Assembly (NCBI RefSeq): GCF_022829605.1
Contig: NZ_JAKSYD010000108.1
Location: 1-42,201 of the forward strand
Direction of reading: 5' to 3'
DNA length: 42,201 bases
Source of the DNA: Methylobacterium sp. E-065
GTDB lineage: Bacteria > Pseudomonadota > Alphaproteobacteria > Rhizobiales > Beijerinckiaceae
Position 1 is the first letter of the stretch. Each line of letters starts with the position of its first letter. The position numbers and the translations under genes were made by a program. Shown one piece after another: positions 7,279-16,415 of this stretch. The notes beneath the pieces were generated by a model that saw nothing but the letters and a program-made list of their open reading frames with translations, was not told the DNA's origin and did not search any database.

Positions 7279-7670
7279 GTGCCCTCCTCCGCCCCCGTGC
7301 GGCTTTCGCCGATCGGAGGTGTTGTGCGCCCGCGCAATCTGAGCACGCGGAAGTGCCGCCGTTACGGTGGGGCATCGTTACGGTTCAGGCTGCGTGCGTC
7401 CTCCACCGAATGGATGATAGACTGTCTTCGAAACGAGAAAGATTGATGATTGGCGGCAACAGCCGTCTTTCTCCCGCAATCACTGACGGATGCTGTTCCG
7501 GATGGAAGCGCCTTGGTCTCGGCTGCCGAACGATGGCGGCGAGGCACTATACGCCTGAGGAGGCCTCGGGTGAGCACGGCTCCACGAAGCCGCCATCACG
7601 CCGCAGGCAAGGCGCGCGTCGAAGTCCCATATGAGGTAGGCCATGTGCAATTTTGATCTGCGGGGCGGCG
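7279..7670. other. Intergenic region between the bicupin and msrA genes
   Basis: No gene is recognised in this stretch of nearly 400 bases. A short + strand segment ending near 7630 begins ARHYTPEEASGE, faintly like an IS3-type OrfA start, but it breaks down at once and is not called. A 13-codon open frame starting at the ATG at 7641 precedes msrA and overlaps its start; it lacks a clear ribosome-binding site. The promoters of both divergent genes should be here. Confidence 0.35.
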
Positions 7671-8192
7671 ATGGTTGGCAATGAGAAGGCGATCCTGGCA
7701 GGCAGGTGCTTCTGGGGGATGCAGGAGCTGATCCGGCGCGAGAGCGGCGTGGTTTCGACGCGGGTCGGCTATACCGGCGGTGACGTACCAAACGCGACTT
7801 ACCGCAACCACGGCACCCATGCCGAAGCGATCGAGATCACGTTCGATCCGGCTCAGACGAGCTTTCGGCGCGTGTTGGAGTTCTTTTTTCAGATTCACGA
7901 CCCGACGACCCCGAACCGCCAGGGCAACGACCGCGGCCTGAGCTATCGCTCCGCCATCTACTACACAGATGATGCGCAGCGCCGCGTGGCCGAGGAGACG
8001 ATTGCCGATGTCGAGGCGTCGGGCCTGTGGCCCGGTAAGGTCGTGACCGAGGTGGCACCGGCAGGCACATTCTGGGAAGCAGAACCAGAGCACCAGGATT
8101 ACCTGCAGCGCCGGCCCGACGGGTATACCTGCCACTTCCTCAGGCCCGGCTGGAACCTGCCCACCCGATCCTCGGCCCCGCAGGACGCTTGA
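7671..8192 (+). CDS. msrA: Peptide-methionine (S)-S-oxide reductase
   Basis: MsrA reduces methionine-S-sulfoxide in proteins and free methionine using a catalytic Cys and thioredoxin. The 173-residue product shows the active-site motif CFWG with Cys at about residue 13, the substrate pocket ([20 protein letters not shown]) and the conserved AEPEHQDY segment. The C-terminal [11 protein letters not shown] holds a likely resolving Cys. The residue before the catalytic Cys is Arg (GRCFWG) where the family almost always has Gly. The ATG at 7671 is chosen as the family-like start; a TTG at 7653 is in frame upstream. No signal peptide, so it acts in the cytosol. It stands alone, without msrB. Confidence 0.92.
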   Translation: MVGNEKAILAGRCFWGMQELIRRESGVVSTRVGYTGGDVPNATYRNHGTHAEAIEITFDPAQTSFRRVLEFFFQIHDPTTPNRQGNDRGLSYRSAIYYTDDAQRRVAEETIADVEASGLWPGKVVTEVAPAGTFWEAEPEHQDYLQRRPDGYTCHFLRPGWNLPTRSSAPQDA

Positions 8193-9122
8193 GCGGGCAC
8201 AACTCTCATCGTCGCGTCGCATAGATGATCCCGCGGAGCTGTGTCGACCGCCCGGACGGCGTTCGGCCGAGGACTGGTCTCTGTCAGCATGGCTACCGAT
8301 CATCCGAGGCTGCGACGTGCCCGCGCCGGCTTCGACATCGCGCCGATCCAACCTCGATCGGCCGATCCTGGCCACCCTCGCCGCCCATGAGCGCTGCGCG
8401 CCAACCGCTGATCCGCTTCGATCGTGCCCGCTGCAGGGCGCCCGCGTAAGCGGGCTCAAGCTGCTCGGGGCCGTAAACCAGCGTGACGCCACCGCTACCG
8501 CACGCCTCTTCTCGGTTCAGGACAATCGGATAGCCGATGGCCTCGGCTGTCGTCCGCGCCTATGCGAAAGATCCGGCGCCGGCCGCGTATCCTGAACACG
8601 CAAGCGTACGCGGCGGCGCCCGTCAGGAGCCCCTCCCGGCTGCACGAGAGGTCGTCAGCTGCCGGGTCTCCGGTAGAGGCTATAACGAGGGCGCGCAGCT
8701 CTGCACTAATCTGGTCGCCGGATACGAGCCGCCTGAGCACGCGCGCTGCGAGACCATGAAGGGGTATGATCCGGTTCGGCGACCAGTCGCGCACCAGCCG
8801 TTCGAAGCGGCCGCGCACGAGCAAACGCGCCCCCACGCTGCGGCGAGGAATGTGAATCCGCAGGCGATCATCACAGCACTCATCGGCTCCCCAACCAAGC
8901 GTGCGCCGCCCAAAGCAACTCCGATCATACCGACGCTTGCCGAGATCGCGGAAACGACGTCGATCGGCAGGATCCATGCTGGTCGACATCAGCCTCAAGA
9001 CCGTCTCGGAGCCGGACACGACGATCAGGGTCGGAAATGGACGCGTCAGTCCATCCGCAGCCTTCGGCGCGCGGATCGCCGAGATCTCGGCTCCGATCGC
9101 TGGAACGCGGTTTACGACTGGA
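8193..9122. other. Long gene-poor region with decayed sequence
   Basis: About 930 bases without an intact gene. Open frames on both strands are long only because of high GC and have no recognisable domains. One segment on the minus strand, 8830-8982, resembles the end of a drug/metabolite transporter and is listed separately. The rest shows nothing I can identify. It is most likely a graveyard of genes lost from the MsrA to reductase interval. Confidence 0.4.
8830..8982 (-). pseudogene. Possible fragment of an EamA/DMT-family transporter
   Basis: A minus-strand frame reads LPIDVVSAISASVGMIGVAL, then ARLVGEPMSAVMIACGFTFL. The pattern of a hydrophobic helix, a LGEP-like turn and a second helix ending AAWG is that of the last two membrane helices of EamA transporters (members usually read LGEPLTP here). 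A stop lies just upstream in the same frame and no earlier helices are found. Only about 50 residues remain. The call is by pattern only. Confidence 0.3.
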
Positions 9123-10292
9123 TCATGCGATCGCCGCCAGGGGAAGGTCCGCTGGCGATGAAGTGGTCACCGGCGCTGGCGCGAACATCTCAATATCGTC
9201 AACGAACTGCTCGACGATCGAAGCCGAGTTTGCGAGACACACCTGCAGGTAGGAAGCGATGGACGGTGCCGGCGCGAAGCCTTCGGCAATAAGCCTCTCG
9301 TTGGCGAACGAGAGATCAAGAGCGCAGAACGCATAATAGGCTCTGGTTGCCAAAAGCATCGCCCTCGTGGACGCGTCCTTCAAGCCAAATACTTCTGCAA
9401 AGCGCTTGCGCAAGTGCGCGCGATCGCGATCAAGATCGAATTGTCTGAAGGCGCGGATGCCGTCAGTGGGTTCCGCCTTCTCGAACGCGGCGATGACGTC
9501 GGCCCAGCGCGTGCGGCCGGTTGCACCGGAGGAGAGGTGATAGAGCCGGTGCTTGAGGTCCGGTTTCATCAGAAGACCGGCGAGCGTCTCGGCGACCCAG
9601 TCGGCCGGGACGATATCGACGCAACTTTCGGGGCTGCATGGCAGCATGCGCAATGCGTCCGCGGCTCGCAGCACCCAGAGGATGCTCGAACTCGGCGCGG
9701 CACCGAGCGTCGAGTGCCCGACGACGATAGACGGCCGAGCGACGATGATCGGGAGGTCAGGAAACTGTTCTGAAAGCGAGGTCTCCGTGGCAGCTTTCGA
9801 CTCCGTGTAGCCGACGATGTGCCGAGCGTCCGCTGCCGGATAGGCTGTCTCTTCCACGAGACTCGGCGCGTCGGCGCCGCAGATCATCGCCGTGCCCACG
9901 TGCAGGAAGCGCTGCAAGTCCGGCATGGACTGAGCACGACGCGCCAGCGCAAGAGTGCCGTCGTGGTTGGTCTTGAAGACGCGCTCCCCGCCCCACCAGG
10001 ACGTATCAGCGGCGAGGTGCAGGATGTGGGTGCATCCGTCGAGCCGCGGATCCATATCGCGGTCGGCGCTGGTGAAGTCGCCGGGCACGATCTCGATCTT
10101 GCGGGCAAGGCGTTGGGCTGTGAACGGATCGGTGAAGCGCTCCAGGCGCGCGGCGATGCGTTGGCGCCCCTGCTCGACCCCCGCGCAGCGCACGAGGCAG
10201 ACCCAAGTCGTGTCATCGTCGCGCCCGAGCGCGTGATGTAGCACGGCGCCGCCGATCAGCCCGGTCGCGCCCGTCAGAAGAATGCGTGCCAC
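9123..10292 (-). CDS. NAD(P)-dependent thioester-reductase-like / extended SDR protein
   Basis: The 389-residue protein is an extended short-chain dehydrogenase. It has the dinucleotide-binding TGATGLIGGAV at residues 6-16, the catalytic YTESK (Tyr-x-x-x-Lys) and the ADTSWWGG/HLAADTS segment seen in the male-sterility/thioester-reductase group (NAD_binding_4). These enzymes reduce or rearrange acyl thioesters or sugar nucleotides; the substrate here is unknown. The GTG at 10292 is preferred because the Rossmann strand starts right after it and GGAGAG lies 5 bases upstream; an ATG at 10352 would add 20 unstructured residues. The C-terminal 120 residues are helical and may set the substrate. 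It lies 170 bases downstream of the MipA-like gene on the same strand. Confidence 0.72.
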   Translation of the reverse strand: MARILLTGATGLIGGAVLHHALGRDDDTTWVCLVRCAGVEQGRQRIAARLERFTDPFTAQRLARKIEIVPGDFTSADRDMDPRLDGCTHILHLAADTSWWGGERVFKTNHDGTLALARRAQSMPDLQRFLHVGTAMICGADAPSLVEETAYPAADARHIVGYTESKAATETSLSEQFPDLPIIVARPSIVVGHSTLGAAPSSSILWVLRAADALRMLPCSPESCVDIVPADWVAETLAGLLMKPDLKHRLYHLSSGATGRTRWADVIAAFEKAEPTDGIRAFRQFDLDRDRAHLRKRFAEVFGLKDASTRAMLLATRAYYAFCALDLSFANERLIAEGFAPAPSIASYLQVCLANSASIVEQFVDDIEMFAPAPVTTSSPADLPLAAIA

Positions 10293-10462
10293 GGTACTCT
10301 CCACTCCTGTGGGAGAGTCATAAGCAGAAAACCCTGGAAACATTTCGGCCAAAAGAGCTTAAGACGCAGAAGCGTTACACGTGTGCCTAAAGCGCAACAG
10401 TAATCACAATCTCGTGATGGCGAATCCGTGCTACACACCTTTGGCTAGTCAACACAGTCGGA

Positions 10463-11284
10463 TCAAGGGCTAACCCGAAAGGAATAGATTGCGCCGATCG
10501 CAACCGTGAGTTCGTTGGGCGTACCAATGCGCCGTACGATCGGACTTCTGGACGCCGATGCGATGAGCCGGTCGTAACGGATGTAGCCGAGCGTCTGCCA
10601 AGCTTCCGACCAATCATAGCCGAGACTCGCTGTCGCTCCGGCCGAGCGTGGTCCGGCCGCGGCACGATACGGCGCAAGCATCGGATTCACGAGGGTCGTT
10701 CCCACGGGAACATCGAAATCAAGACGCAGCGCGGCCTCGTCACCGAGGACGAACCGCGGGCCCATGCTGAGCGTGAATTGCCCGACGTGGCTCACGAGAT
10801 CGGCACCCAATTTGGCGATGATCCCATCATGCGCACGGATCCCTTGAGTCACTTCCGCCCGCAACCTGACGGTTTCAGCGATCGGCCAAAATTCACCGAA
10901 CACACCGAGCCCCACGGTCACCGGCAGTCTGGGCAGGCCAGCAAGCCGATGGTCGTCGTTGCGGAAGCGGCCCTCGCGAAAGTCCAGTACGGCACCGGCC
11001 TGCAGCCGTCCCTCTCCAACGAGCGTGACATCGAGGCCGTCATCCGGTGACCACCACTCGCGGGGTTCGTCGGCTTTGCGGAACGACAGGTAAGGCAATC
11101 CCCAGAGCCCGACCTGTTTTCCGCCCTGGAAACGGGGGCCGGCCCCAACGAAGCCTCCGGCGGAGACAATGGTGTTGGGCTCGAACAATGCGCGGAGGTC
11201 ATCAGCCTGCGCCGGTGCTGGGAGAGCCACTAGAGCTGTCGCCACGCATAAGCCCAGGCACGTGGAACGCTGCTGGCCGCTCAC
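10463..11284 (-). CDS. MipA/OmpV-family outer-membrane protein
   Basis: The 273-residue protein starts with a Sec signal peptide (hydrophobic CLGLCVATALVALPAPAQA, cleavage after AQA). A beta-barrel pattern of alternating strands follows. The opening segment (VSAGGFVGAGPRFQGGKQVG and LWGLPYLSFRK) and the C-terminus ending IGAIYSFRVSP fit the MipA/OmpV family. Founding members scaffold murein enzymes or act as outer-membrane proteins of unclear role. The start is placed at the GTG at 11284 because GGAGGA lies 8 bases upstream and the signal peptide then has normal length; a TTG at 11338 is the longer alternative. It is on the same strand as the downstream SDR gene, 170 bases away. Confidence 0.75.
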   Translation of the reverse strand: MSGQQRSTCLGLCVATALVALPAPAQADDLRALFEPNTIVSAGGFVGAGPRFQGGKQVGLWGLPYLSFRKADEPREWWSPDDGLDVTLVGEGRLQAGAVLDFREGRFRNDDHRLAGLPRLPVTVGLGVFGEFWPIAETVRLRAEVTQGIRAHDGIIAKLGADLVSHVGQFTLSMGPRFVLGDEAALRLDFDVPVGTTLVNPMLAPYRAAAGPRSAGATASLGYDWSEAWQTLGYIRYDRLIASASRSPIVRRIGTPNELTVAIGAIYSFRVSP

Positions 11285-12082
11285 CGTCGAGGTCCTCCGG
11301 TCACCTTGGCCATACAGATGGCGACCGTGACACGCCAATCCTAAAGGCAGGCCAAACGTCTCGCTGCGTCACTCTACCCTTGGCACCGCCTTGCAGCGCT
11401 TTCCTTGCAAGGGTCGAGATCCGTTTTCGACGAACCGTCATTGCCAACTGAATGGCGGTCGCGGGCGCGAACTGGCCGACCGCTCCTGCCCGCAAGCGGA
11501 ATGGCTGCTTCGGGATCGGCCAAGCGCGAAAGCGGACAGTGTGTCGTTTGTACCTATGCCGGGCGTGCAGGTGGCTGTCGGACACGTCACAAAGGCAGCT
11601 CATGGTCGATCGACAATTCACCGCCACTCGGGGAGGAGCGTAGACCTGGGCACACAAAAACCAGTCGCTCGCAACACTTTCTTATCGCATTCGCGCGGCT
11701 GAACAATTATGCCAACTCGTCTTCGCCGTTCCGTCGATTGCCACCGTATACCAGCATGATCAGCTTGATTTAGCCGAACATCGGAACTGCGGCGGGTACT
11801 GAGGGTGCAACTCCTCGCATCGAGTATGTTGCTAATCCGCAACGCCTGTCACCGGATATTTCCAGATTATAACTGATCTAACTCAATCTCTGGACGCGAT
11901 AGTGATGCGTCTCAGTGAGATGTGTTTGATATAAGAATTATTCTAAGAATCACTGTAGAATGATTGCCTTATTGGCATCGGATTAGATCTTGATCCGCAT
12001 TGTATCTCGCTCGTAACTCATGATCGGGGATCGAATAGATTTCAGTACGGACCGGCTTCCGCAAGAGGCCGCGGAGTGAACG
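11285..12082. other. Intergenic region upstream of the siderophore receptor
   Basis: About 800 bases between divergent outer-membrane protein genes. The MipA-proximal part (11345-11750) has no recognisable protein in any frame. The receptor-proximal part (11820-12060) drops markedly in GC compared with the surroundings and contains the Irr-box-like palindrome at 11931-11947, as expected for a promoter region. Confidence 0.4.
11931..11947. promoter_or_regulatory. Iron-control-element-like palindrome (possible Irr site)
   Basis: The sequence ATAAGAATTATTCTAAG contains AGAA-TTA-TTCT with flanking A/T bases. It closely follows the iron control element TTTAGAAnnnTTCTAAA bound by Irr in Hyphomicrobiales. 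It lies about 135 bases before the start of a siderophore receptor gene, whose expression is expected to depend on iron. The site is seen; the binding protein is inferred. Confidence 0.5.
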
Positions 12083-14245
12083 ATGGACTGGACTTTCACG
12101 TGTCGTTGCCTTGGGCTTCTGCTGACGAGCACCCTATCTGCCACGGCCGCGCATGCGCAACGAGGGGTAGCTCCGACCGAACTTGCCGAGGTCGTCACCC
12201 TCGACCAGCTCACGGTCGAGAATGCGGGCAACCGTCCTGAGCCTCAGGGTGGCGTCACCGTGGGTTATCTGACCACGCAGACACGCAGCGCGACCAAGAC
12301 CAACACGCCGGTCATCGACATCCCACAATCCATCACCATCGTTCCACGGGAGCAGTTCCTGGATCAGAATTACCAGAATTTGACTGAGCAGCTGCGGTTC
12401 GTACCGGGCCTGATACCCGCGCAGGGCGAGAGCAACCGCGACCAGGTCCTGATCCGCGGTCAAAACACGAGCGCTGATTTCTATATCAACGGCATCCGTG
12501 ACGACGTTCAGTATTTCCGTGACTTGTACAACATTCAGCGCATCGAGGTCCTGAAGGGGCCGGACTCGCTCATCTTCGGCCGCGGCGGCGGAGGTGGCGT
12601 CATCAACCGCGTCCTCAAGGAAGCGGATGGCTATCGCGTCCGGGAGATCGTCGCTGGCGGAGGCCAATTCGGCGACAAACGTGTCGCCGTCGATGTCGGC
12701 GATCGGATCAGTGACAGCGCCTTCTTCCGCCTGAACGGCGTGTTCGAAGATTCGGGGACCTACCGCCAGTTCGGCGACCTGACGCGCTACGGCGTCAATC
12801 CGACTGCCACCTTCCTCATCGACCCGCAGACGACGTTGAAGCTCTCATACGAGTACTTCCACGATCAGCGCTTTCCCGACCGAGGCATCCCCTCGCAGTT
12901 TGGCCGCCCCTACCGGTACCGTGACAACATTCGGACCTTCTTCGGCAATCCGAACGTAAACTTCACGAAGGTCGATGCGAACATCGCCACCGTTCAGCTG
13001 GACCACCAGTTCGACTCGGGTGTCGAGATGCACAGCCAGTTACGGTTCGCGGACTACGACCGATACTACGTCAACACGCTTCCAGGCAGCGCCGTGAACG
13101 CCGCCGGGACCGCCGTGACGATCACCGGCTACCGCAACGAAACGCCGCGGACGAACTACTTCAGCCAGAACGATTTCACCTACAAATTCCTCACTGGCGA
13201 CATCAAGCACACCCTCCTCGGTGGGTTCGAGCTCGGCTATCAAGAGGGACTGGCCTACAGGCAGTCCCTGTTCTTCGGGAACAGCCTTGCGAGCAGCGTC
13301 GTGGTCAATCCGCTCCGCCCGCTGACCTTCGCGCCGACCTCCCTACGCAACAACGGTACAACGGACTCGAACGCGCGGTACAGCCTCGGCCTCGCGGCCG
13401 TGTACGCCCAGGACCAGATCGATATCACCGACTGGCTGCAGCTCGTCGGCGGCCTGCGCTACGATCATTTCGACTTCGCCTCCACCGACCGGCGCACCCT
13501 GCTGACCAACAACCGCGTAGACGATCCGATCTCACCGCGCGCCGGTCTCGTGCTGAAGCCGCTGCCGAACCTCGCCCTCTACACGAGCTACAGCGTGTCT
13601 TACCTGCCCTCGTCGGGCGACCAGATCGGGAACTTCACACCGGGCTTGGTCATCGCCAAGCCGGAGCAGTTTGAAAACACCGAAGTCGGCATCAAGTACG
13701 ACGTCAACCCGCGCTTCCAGCTCACGGCCGCGGCCTACAACCTGGACCGGTACAACCAGCGTCTTACCGATCCCAACAATCCCGGCTTCTTCATCCTTTC
13801 TGGGAAGACCAACACCCAGGGCTTCGAGATCGGCGCCAACGGGTATGTCACCGATTGGTGGCAGATCGCGGGCGGCTACGCCTTCACCGATGCGCGCATC
13901 GCCAGCGCGACCTCGGCGACGATCGTGACCGGCAACACGGTCGGCTTGGTCCCGTTCAACGCCTTCACGCTATGGAACAAATTCGACCTGACGCGCGAAT
14001 TTGCCGTCGGCGTCGGCATCCTCAATTACTCACACACCTTCGCCGCCTCCGACAACACGGTTCGGCTTCCAGGATACACCCGGATCGACTTGGGTTTGTT
14101 CTATAACATCAGCGAATCCGTCCGGGCACAGGTCAACATCGAAAACCTGTTCGATCGGCGGTACATTTCCACGGCGGACAACAACAACAACATCACGCCC
14201 GGCGCTCCCCGGACGATCAGGGCGCAGATCATCGCTCGGTTTTGA
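12083..14245 (+). CDS. TonB-dependent siderophore receptor
   Basis: This 720-residue outer-membrane receptor imports a ferric siderophore with energy from TonB-ExbBD. A Sec signal peptide (about residues 1-25, cleavage after AHA) is followed by a TonB-box region (VVTLDQLTVENA). The plug domain (about 75-190) is of the FhuA/FpvA kind: PVIDIPQSITIVPREQF, LRFVPGLIP, VLIRGQNTSADFYINGIRDD and IEVLKGPDSLIFGRGG. The rest is a 22-strand barrel ending NIENLFDRRY and a terminal Phe, the outer-membrane insertion signal. The ATG at 12083 has GGAG seven bases before it. No sigma/anti-sigma signalling extension is present. The ligand is unknown, probably hydroxamate by subfamily. No siderophore synthesis or ABC import genes lie next to it. 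Confidence 0.92.
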   Translation: MDWTFTCRCLGLLLTSTLSATAAHAQRGVAPTELAEVVTLDQLTVENAGNRPEPQGGVTVGYLTTQTRSATKTNTPVIDIPQSITIVPREQFLDQNYQNLTEQLRFVPGLIPAQGESNRDQVLIRGQNTSADFYINGIRDDVQYFRDLYNIQRIEVLKGPDSLIFGRGGGGGVINRVLKEADGYRVREIVAGGGQFGDKRVAVDVGDRISDSAFFRLNGVFEDSGTYRQFGDLTRYGVNPTATFLIDPQTTLKLSYEYFHDQRFPDRGIPSQFGRPYRYRDNIRTFFGNPNVNFTKVDANIATVQLDHQFDSGVEMHSQLRFADYDRYYVNTLPGSAVNAAGTAVTITGYRNETPRTNYFSQNDFTYKFLTGDIKHTLLGGFELGYQEGLAYRQSLFFGNSLASSVVVNPLRPLTFAPTSLRNNGTTDSNARYSLGLAAVYAQDQIDITDWLQLVGGLRYDHFDFASTDRRTLLTNNRVDDPISPRAGLVLKPLPNLALYTSYSVSYLPSSGDQIGNFTPGLVIAKPEQFENTEVGIKYDVNPRFQLTAAAYNLDRYNQRLTDPNNPGFFILSGKTNTQGFEIGANGYVTDWWQIAGGYAFTDARIASATSATIVTGNTVGLVPFNAFTLWNKFDLTREFAVGVGILNYSHTFAASDNTVRLPGYTRIDLGLFYNISESVRAQVNIENLFDRRYISTADNNNNITPGAPRTIRAQIIARF

Positions 14246-14782
14246 AAGCAGCAGATGATCTGAATTGTTCCGGCAGCAAGGGTGTGGACTCTTCAAACGT
14301 GTGATAAGTCTCGGCGTCTTGGTGCGGTCCGCACGCGCCATGACGTTGGCACGCCGTGAGACCTGTCTGGCTGAGGCCGCATCCGCGGACGAGCTTTTCG
14401 GGTGGGACGGGCATTGGCGCGCTCGCCCGCTTGGTGCAGACCGTCCAGAGCTGCATCTCGATGCTGGCCCGTGACGGGGTGAGCCGGGCCGAGCTGGAAG
14501 GCGTAGCGCAAGTTGCGGTGCGGAGATGGGATGCTGCACCTGAGGGACGCCGACTCGGCCGCTGAACCTGCTGCACAGTCCAAGCTGCTCGCAAACTACG
14601 ACCACGTTGCCGTCGTGCCGCCGCGCGATCCCGCCGATCGCCGCGCTCCTAGCCGCCATCGCCCTCTCCTCATCCGACTGCCTGCTGCTCGCGTCAGATC
14701 AGTTTGAGCGCTATGGGCGATGCCGGCATGGGTGCGGCTGTCGCTCGAGGCCATCCGCAGATTTGAGCCGGGAAGAGCGAGC
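14246..14782. other. Intergenic region between the receptor and the chemosensory operon
   Basis: About 540 bases with several short open frames on both strands, none with a recognisable domain or good ribosome-binding site. A stretch near 14430-14570 (LVQTVQSCISMLARDGVSRA in the + frame) has coding-like character but no known relative. The region may be what is left of genes lost from the front of the chemosensory cluster. The operon promoter must lie at its right end. Confidence 0.35.
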
Positions 14783-16402
14783 ATGCCGAATACGTCTGGC
14801 CTAAATCGAACTTTGGGCAGCGCGATCGGTGTCATCGCACTGGTGTCGGTCCTGAGCAGCGGCGCTGTTCTCATCACGGGCAACCAGCTTCGGGATGCAA
14901 CCGACGCCCGAAATCGCTCCAGTCAGCTGATCCGCGGGCTCGATAATTTCCGGACGGCCATGCTCAATCAGGAGACCGGGTTGCGCGGCTACCTGCTGAC
15001 CGGGCGAGAGGCTAGTCTAGAACCGTACCGGGCTGGACGCTCGGCTTTGGACGAGGCCATCAGCAGCCTCAGAGGTATGATCGGCAACGATGCGGAGCGC
15101 ACACGACTCCTGGCCGACGCCGTGTCGGCGGCTCGCAGCTGGCAGACCGATATCGGCGAGGCTGTGGTCCAAAAGGCAGCCGATCCGACGACGCGAGCTG
15201 AAGCGGTGCGCGTCGAGGCTGACGGGAAAGGCAAGCAGTTCTTCGACACATTGCGCGAGCGGCTGGCGGCTATCGAAACCCTTGAGGATGCCGTCCGTGT
15301 GACCTTGGTGGGGCGTGTCGCGCAGGCCCAACGTGACGAAAGCGTAGCCTTGTGGGGCGGCACCCTGCTCACGCTCCTGATCTGCGCGGGCATATGGATC
15401 GCAATCAATCGTCTGATCGTCCGCCCGCTCGTGCGCGTCATTGCGTTTATCGCGCAGGTTGGAGACGGCGACCTGTCGGGAAGGCTGGAGACCGGCGCGG
15501 GCGGCGAAGTCGGTCGCCTTGGCACGACGCTGAATGCGATGGTGGCCGGCCTCTCGGACCTCGCCAAGACCAACCGGGCCGCCACCGCCGACCTGAACGC
15601 CGCGGCGGCCGAGATCCGCGCCTCGGCCCAGGAGCAGGCGGCGTCGGTGGAACAGCAATTCGCGGCCGTGCAGCAGACCGCCGCTACCATGGATGAGATC
15701 ACCCAATCAGGCGCTCAAACGGCCAAACGCGCCACCGAAGTGATCGCCACCGCGCAGGCCACCGCCCAGACCTCCCGGCAAGGCCTGCGCGCCGTCTCCG
15801 ACACCGCCAAGGCCATGGACGCGATCCGCGAGCAGGCCGAGGCGGTGGCCGGCAACATCGTCAGCCTGTCCGAGAAGACCCAGACGATCGGCGACATCAT
15901 CGAGACGGTCAACGACATCTCGGAGCGCACGCATCTCCTCGCCCTCAACGCCGCGATCGAGGCGGCCGCGGCCGGCGAGAGCGGGCGCAGCTTCGCGGTG
16001 GTCGCCTCGGAGATGAAGCTGCTGGCCGATCAGGCGAAGGCGGCGACCTGTCAGGTGCGCGGGATCCTGGGCGAGATCCAGCGGGGCATCAACACCTCGG
16101 TGATGCTCACCGAGGAGGCGCTCAAGCGCGCCGCCGCTGGCAAGACCCGCTCGGACACGACGCAGCGGACCATCGAGGAGATCACCGCCCGGGTGGAGGA
16201 GAACGTCCAGACCTTCCAGCAGATCGTCGCCTCGACGAACCAGCAGCAGCTTGGGATCGAGCAGGTGATGGGGGCGCTACAGAACATCCGGCAGGCGAGC
16301 CAGCAGACCGCGGCCGGCACGAGGCAGGTCGAGTCCGCCTCGGCCAACCTCACGGAGCTGGCCCAGGCGCTGATGGCCCTCGCCGAACGCTACCGGCACT
16401 GA
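14783..16402 (+). CDS. Methyl-accepting chemotaxis protein with CHASE3 sensor domain
   Basis: The 539-residue receptor has an N-terminal membrane helix (about residues 10-32; [15 protein letters not shown]). A periplasmic CHASE3 domain follows (about 40-190; [20 protein letters not shown] is its hallmark). A second helix lies at about 195-215, then HAMP ([20 protein letters not shown]) and a cytoplasmic signalling coiled coil with the tip [20 protein letters not shown]. The tip contacts CheW and CheA. CHASE3 is typical of WspA-like receptors. The ATG at 14783 is preceded by GGAAGAG. It is the first gene of the signalling operon, ending 13 bases before the kinase. The first 250 codons are less GC-biased than the rest, which may mark a recombination joint near 15530. 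Confidence 0.9.
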   Translation: MPNTSGLNRTLGSAIGVIALVSVLSSGAVLITGNQLRDATDARNRSSQLIRGLDNFRTAMLNQETGLRGYLLTGREASLEPYRAGRSALDEAISSLRGMIGNDAERTRLLADAVSAARSWQTDIGEAVVQKAADPTTRAEAVRVEADGKGKQFFDTLRERLAAIETLEDAVRVTLVGRVAQAQRDESVALWGGTLLTLLICAGIWIAINRLIVRPLVRVIAFIAQVGDGDLSGRLETGAGGEVGRLGTTLNAMVAGLSDLAKTNRAATADLNAAAAEIRASAQEQAASVEQQFAAVQQTAATMDEITQSGAQTAKRATEVIATAQATAQTSRQGLRAVSDTAKAMDAIREQAEAVAGNIVSLSEKTQTIGDIIETVNDISERTHLLALNAAIEAAAAGESGRSFAVVASEMKLLADQAKAATCQVRGILGEIQRGINTSVMLTEEALKRAAAGKTRSDTTQRTIEEITARVEENVQTFQQIVASTNQQQLGIEQVMGALQNIRQASQQTAAGTRQVESASANLTELAQALMALAERYRH

Positions 16403-16415
16403 GGCCGGCCGCGCC

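Noticed and set aside
7530..7634. Segment ARHYTPEEASGE resembling the start of an IS3-type OrfA
   Set aside because: The likeness covers only about seven residues and fails directly afterwards; no second frame or inverted repeats.
7641..7682. 13-codon open frame just before and overlapping msrA, as a possible leader peptide
   Set aside because: No good ribosome-binding site and no attenuator hairpin follows; chance short frame.
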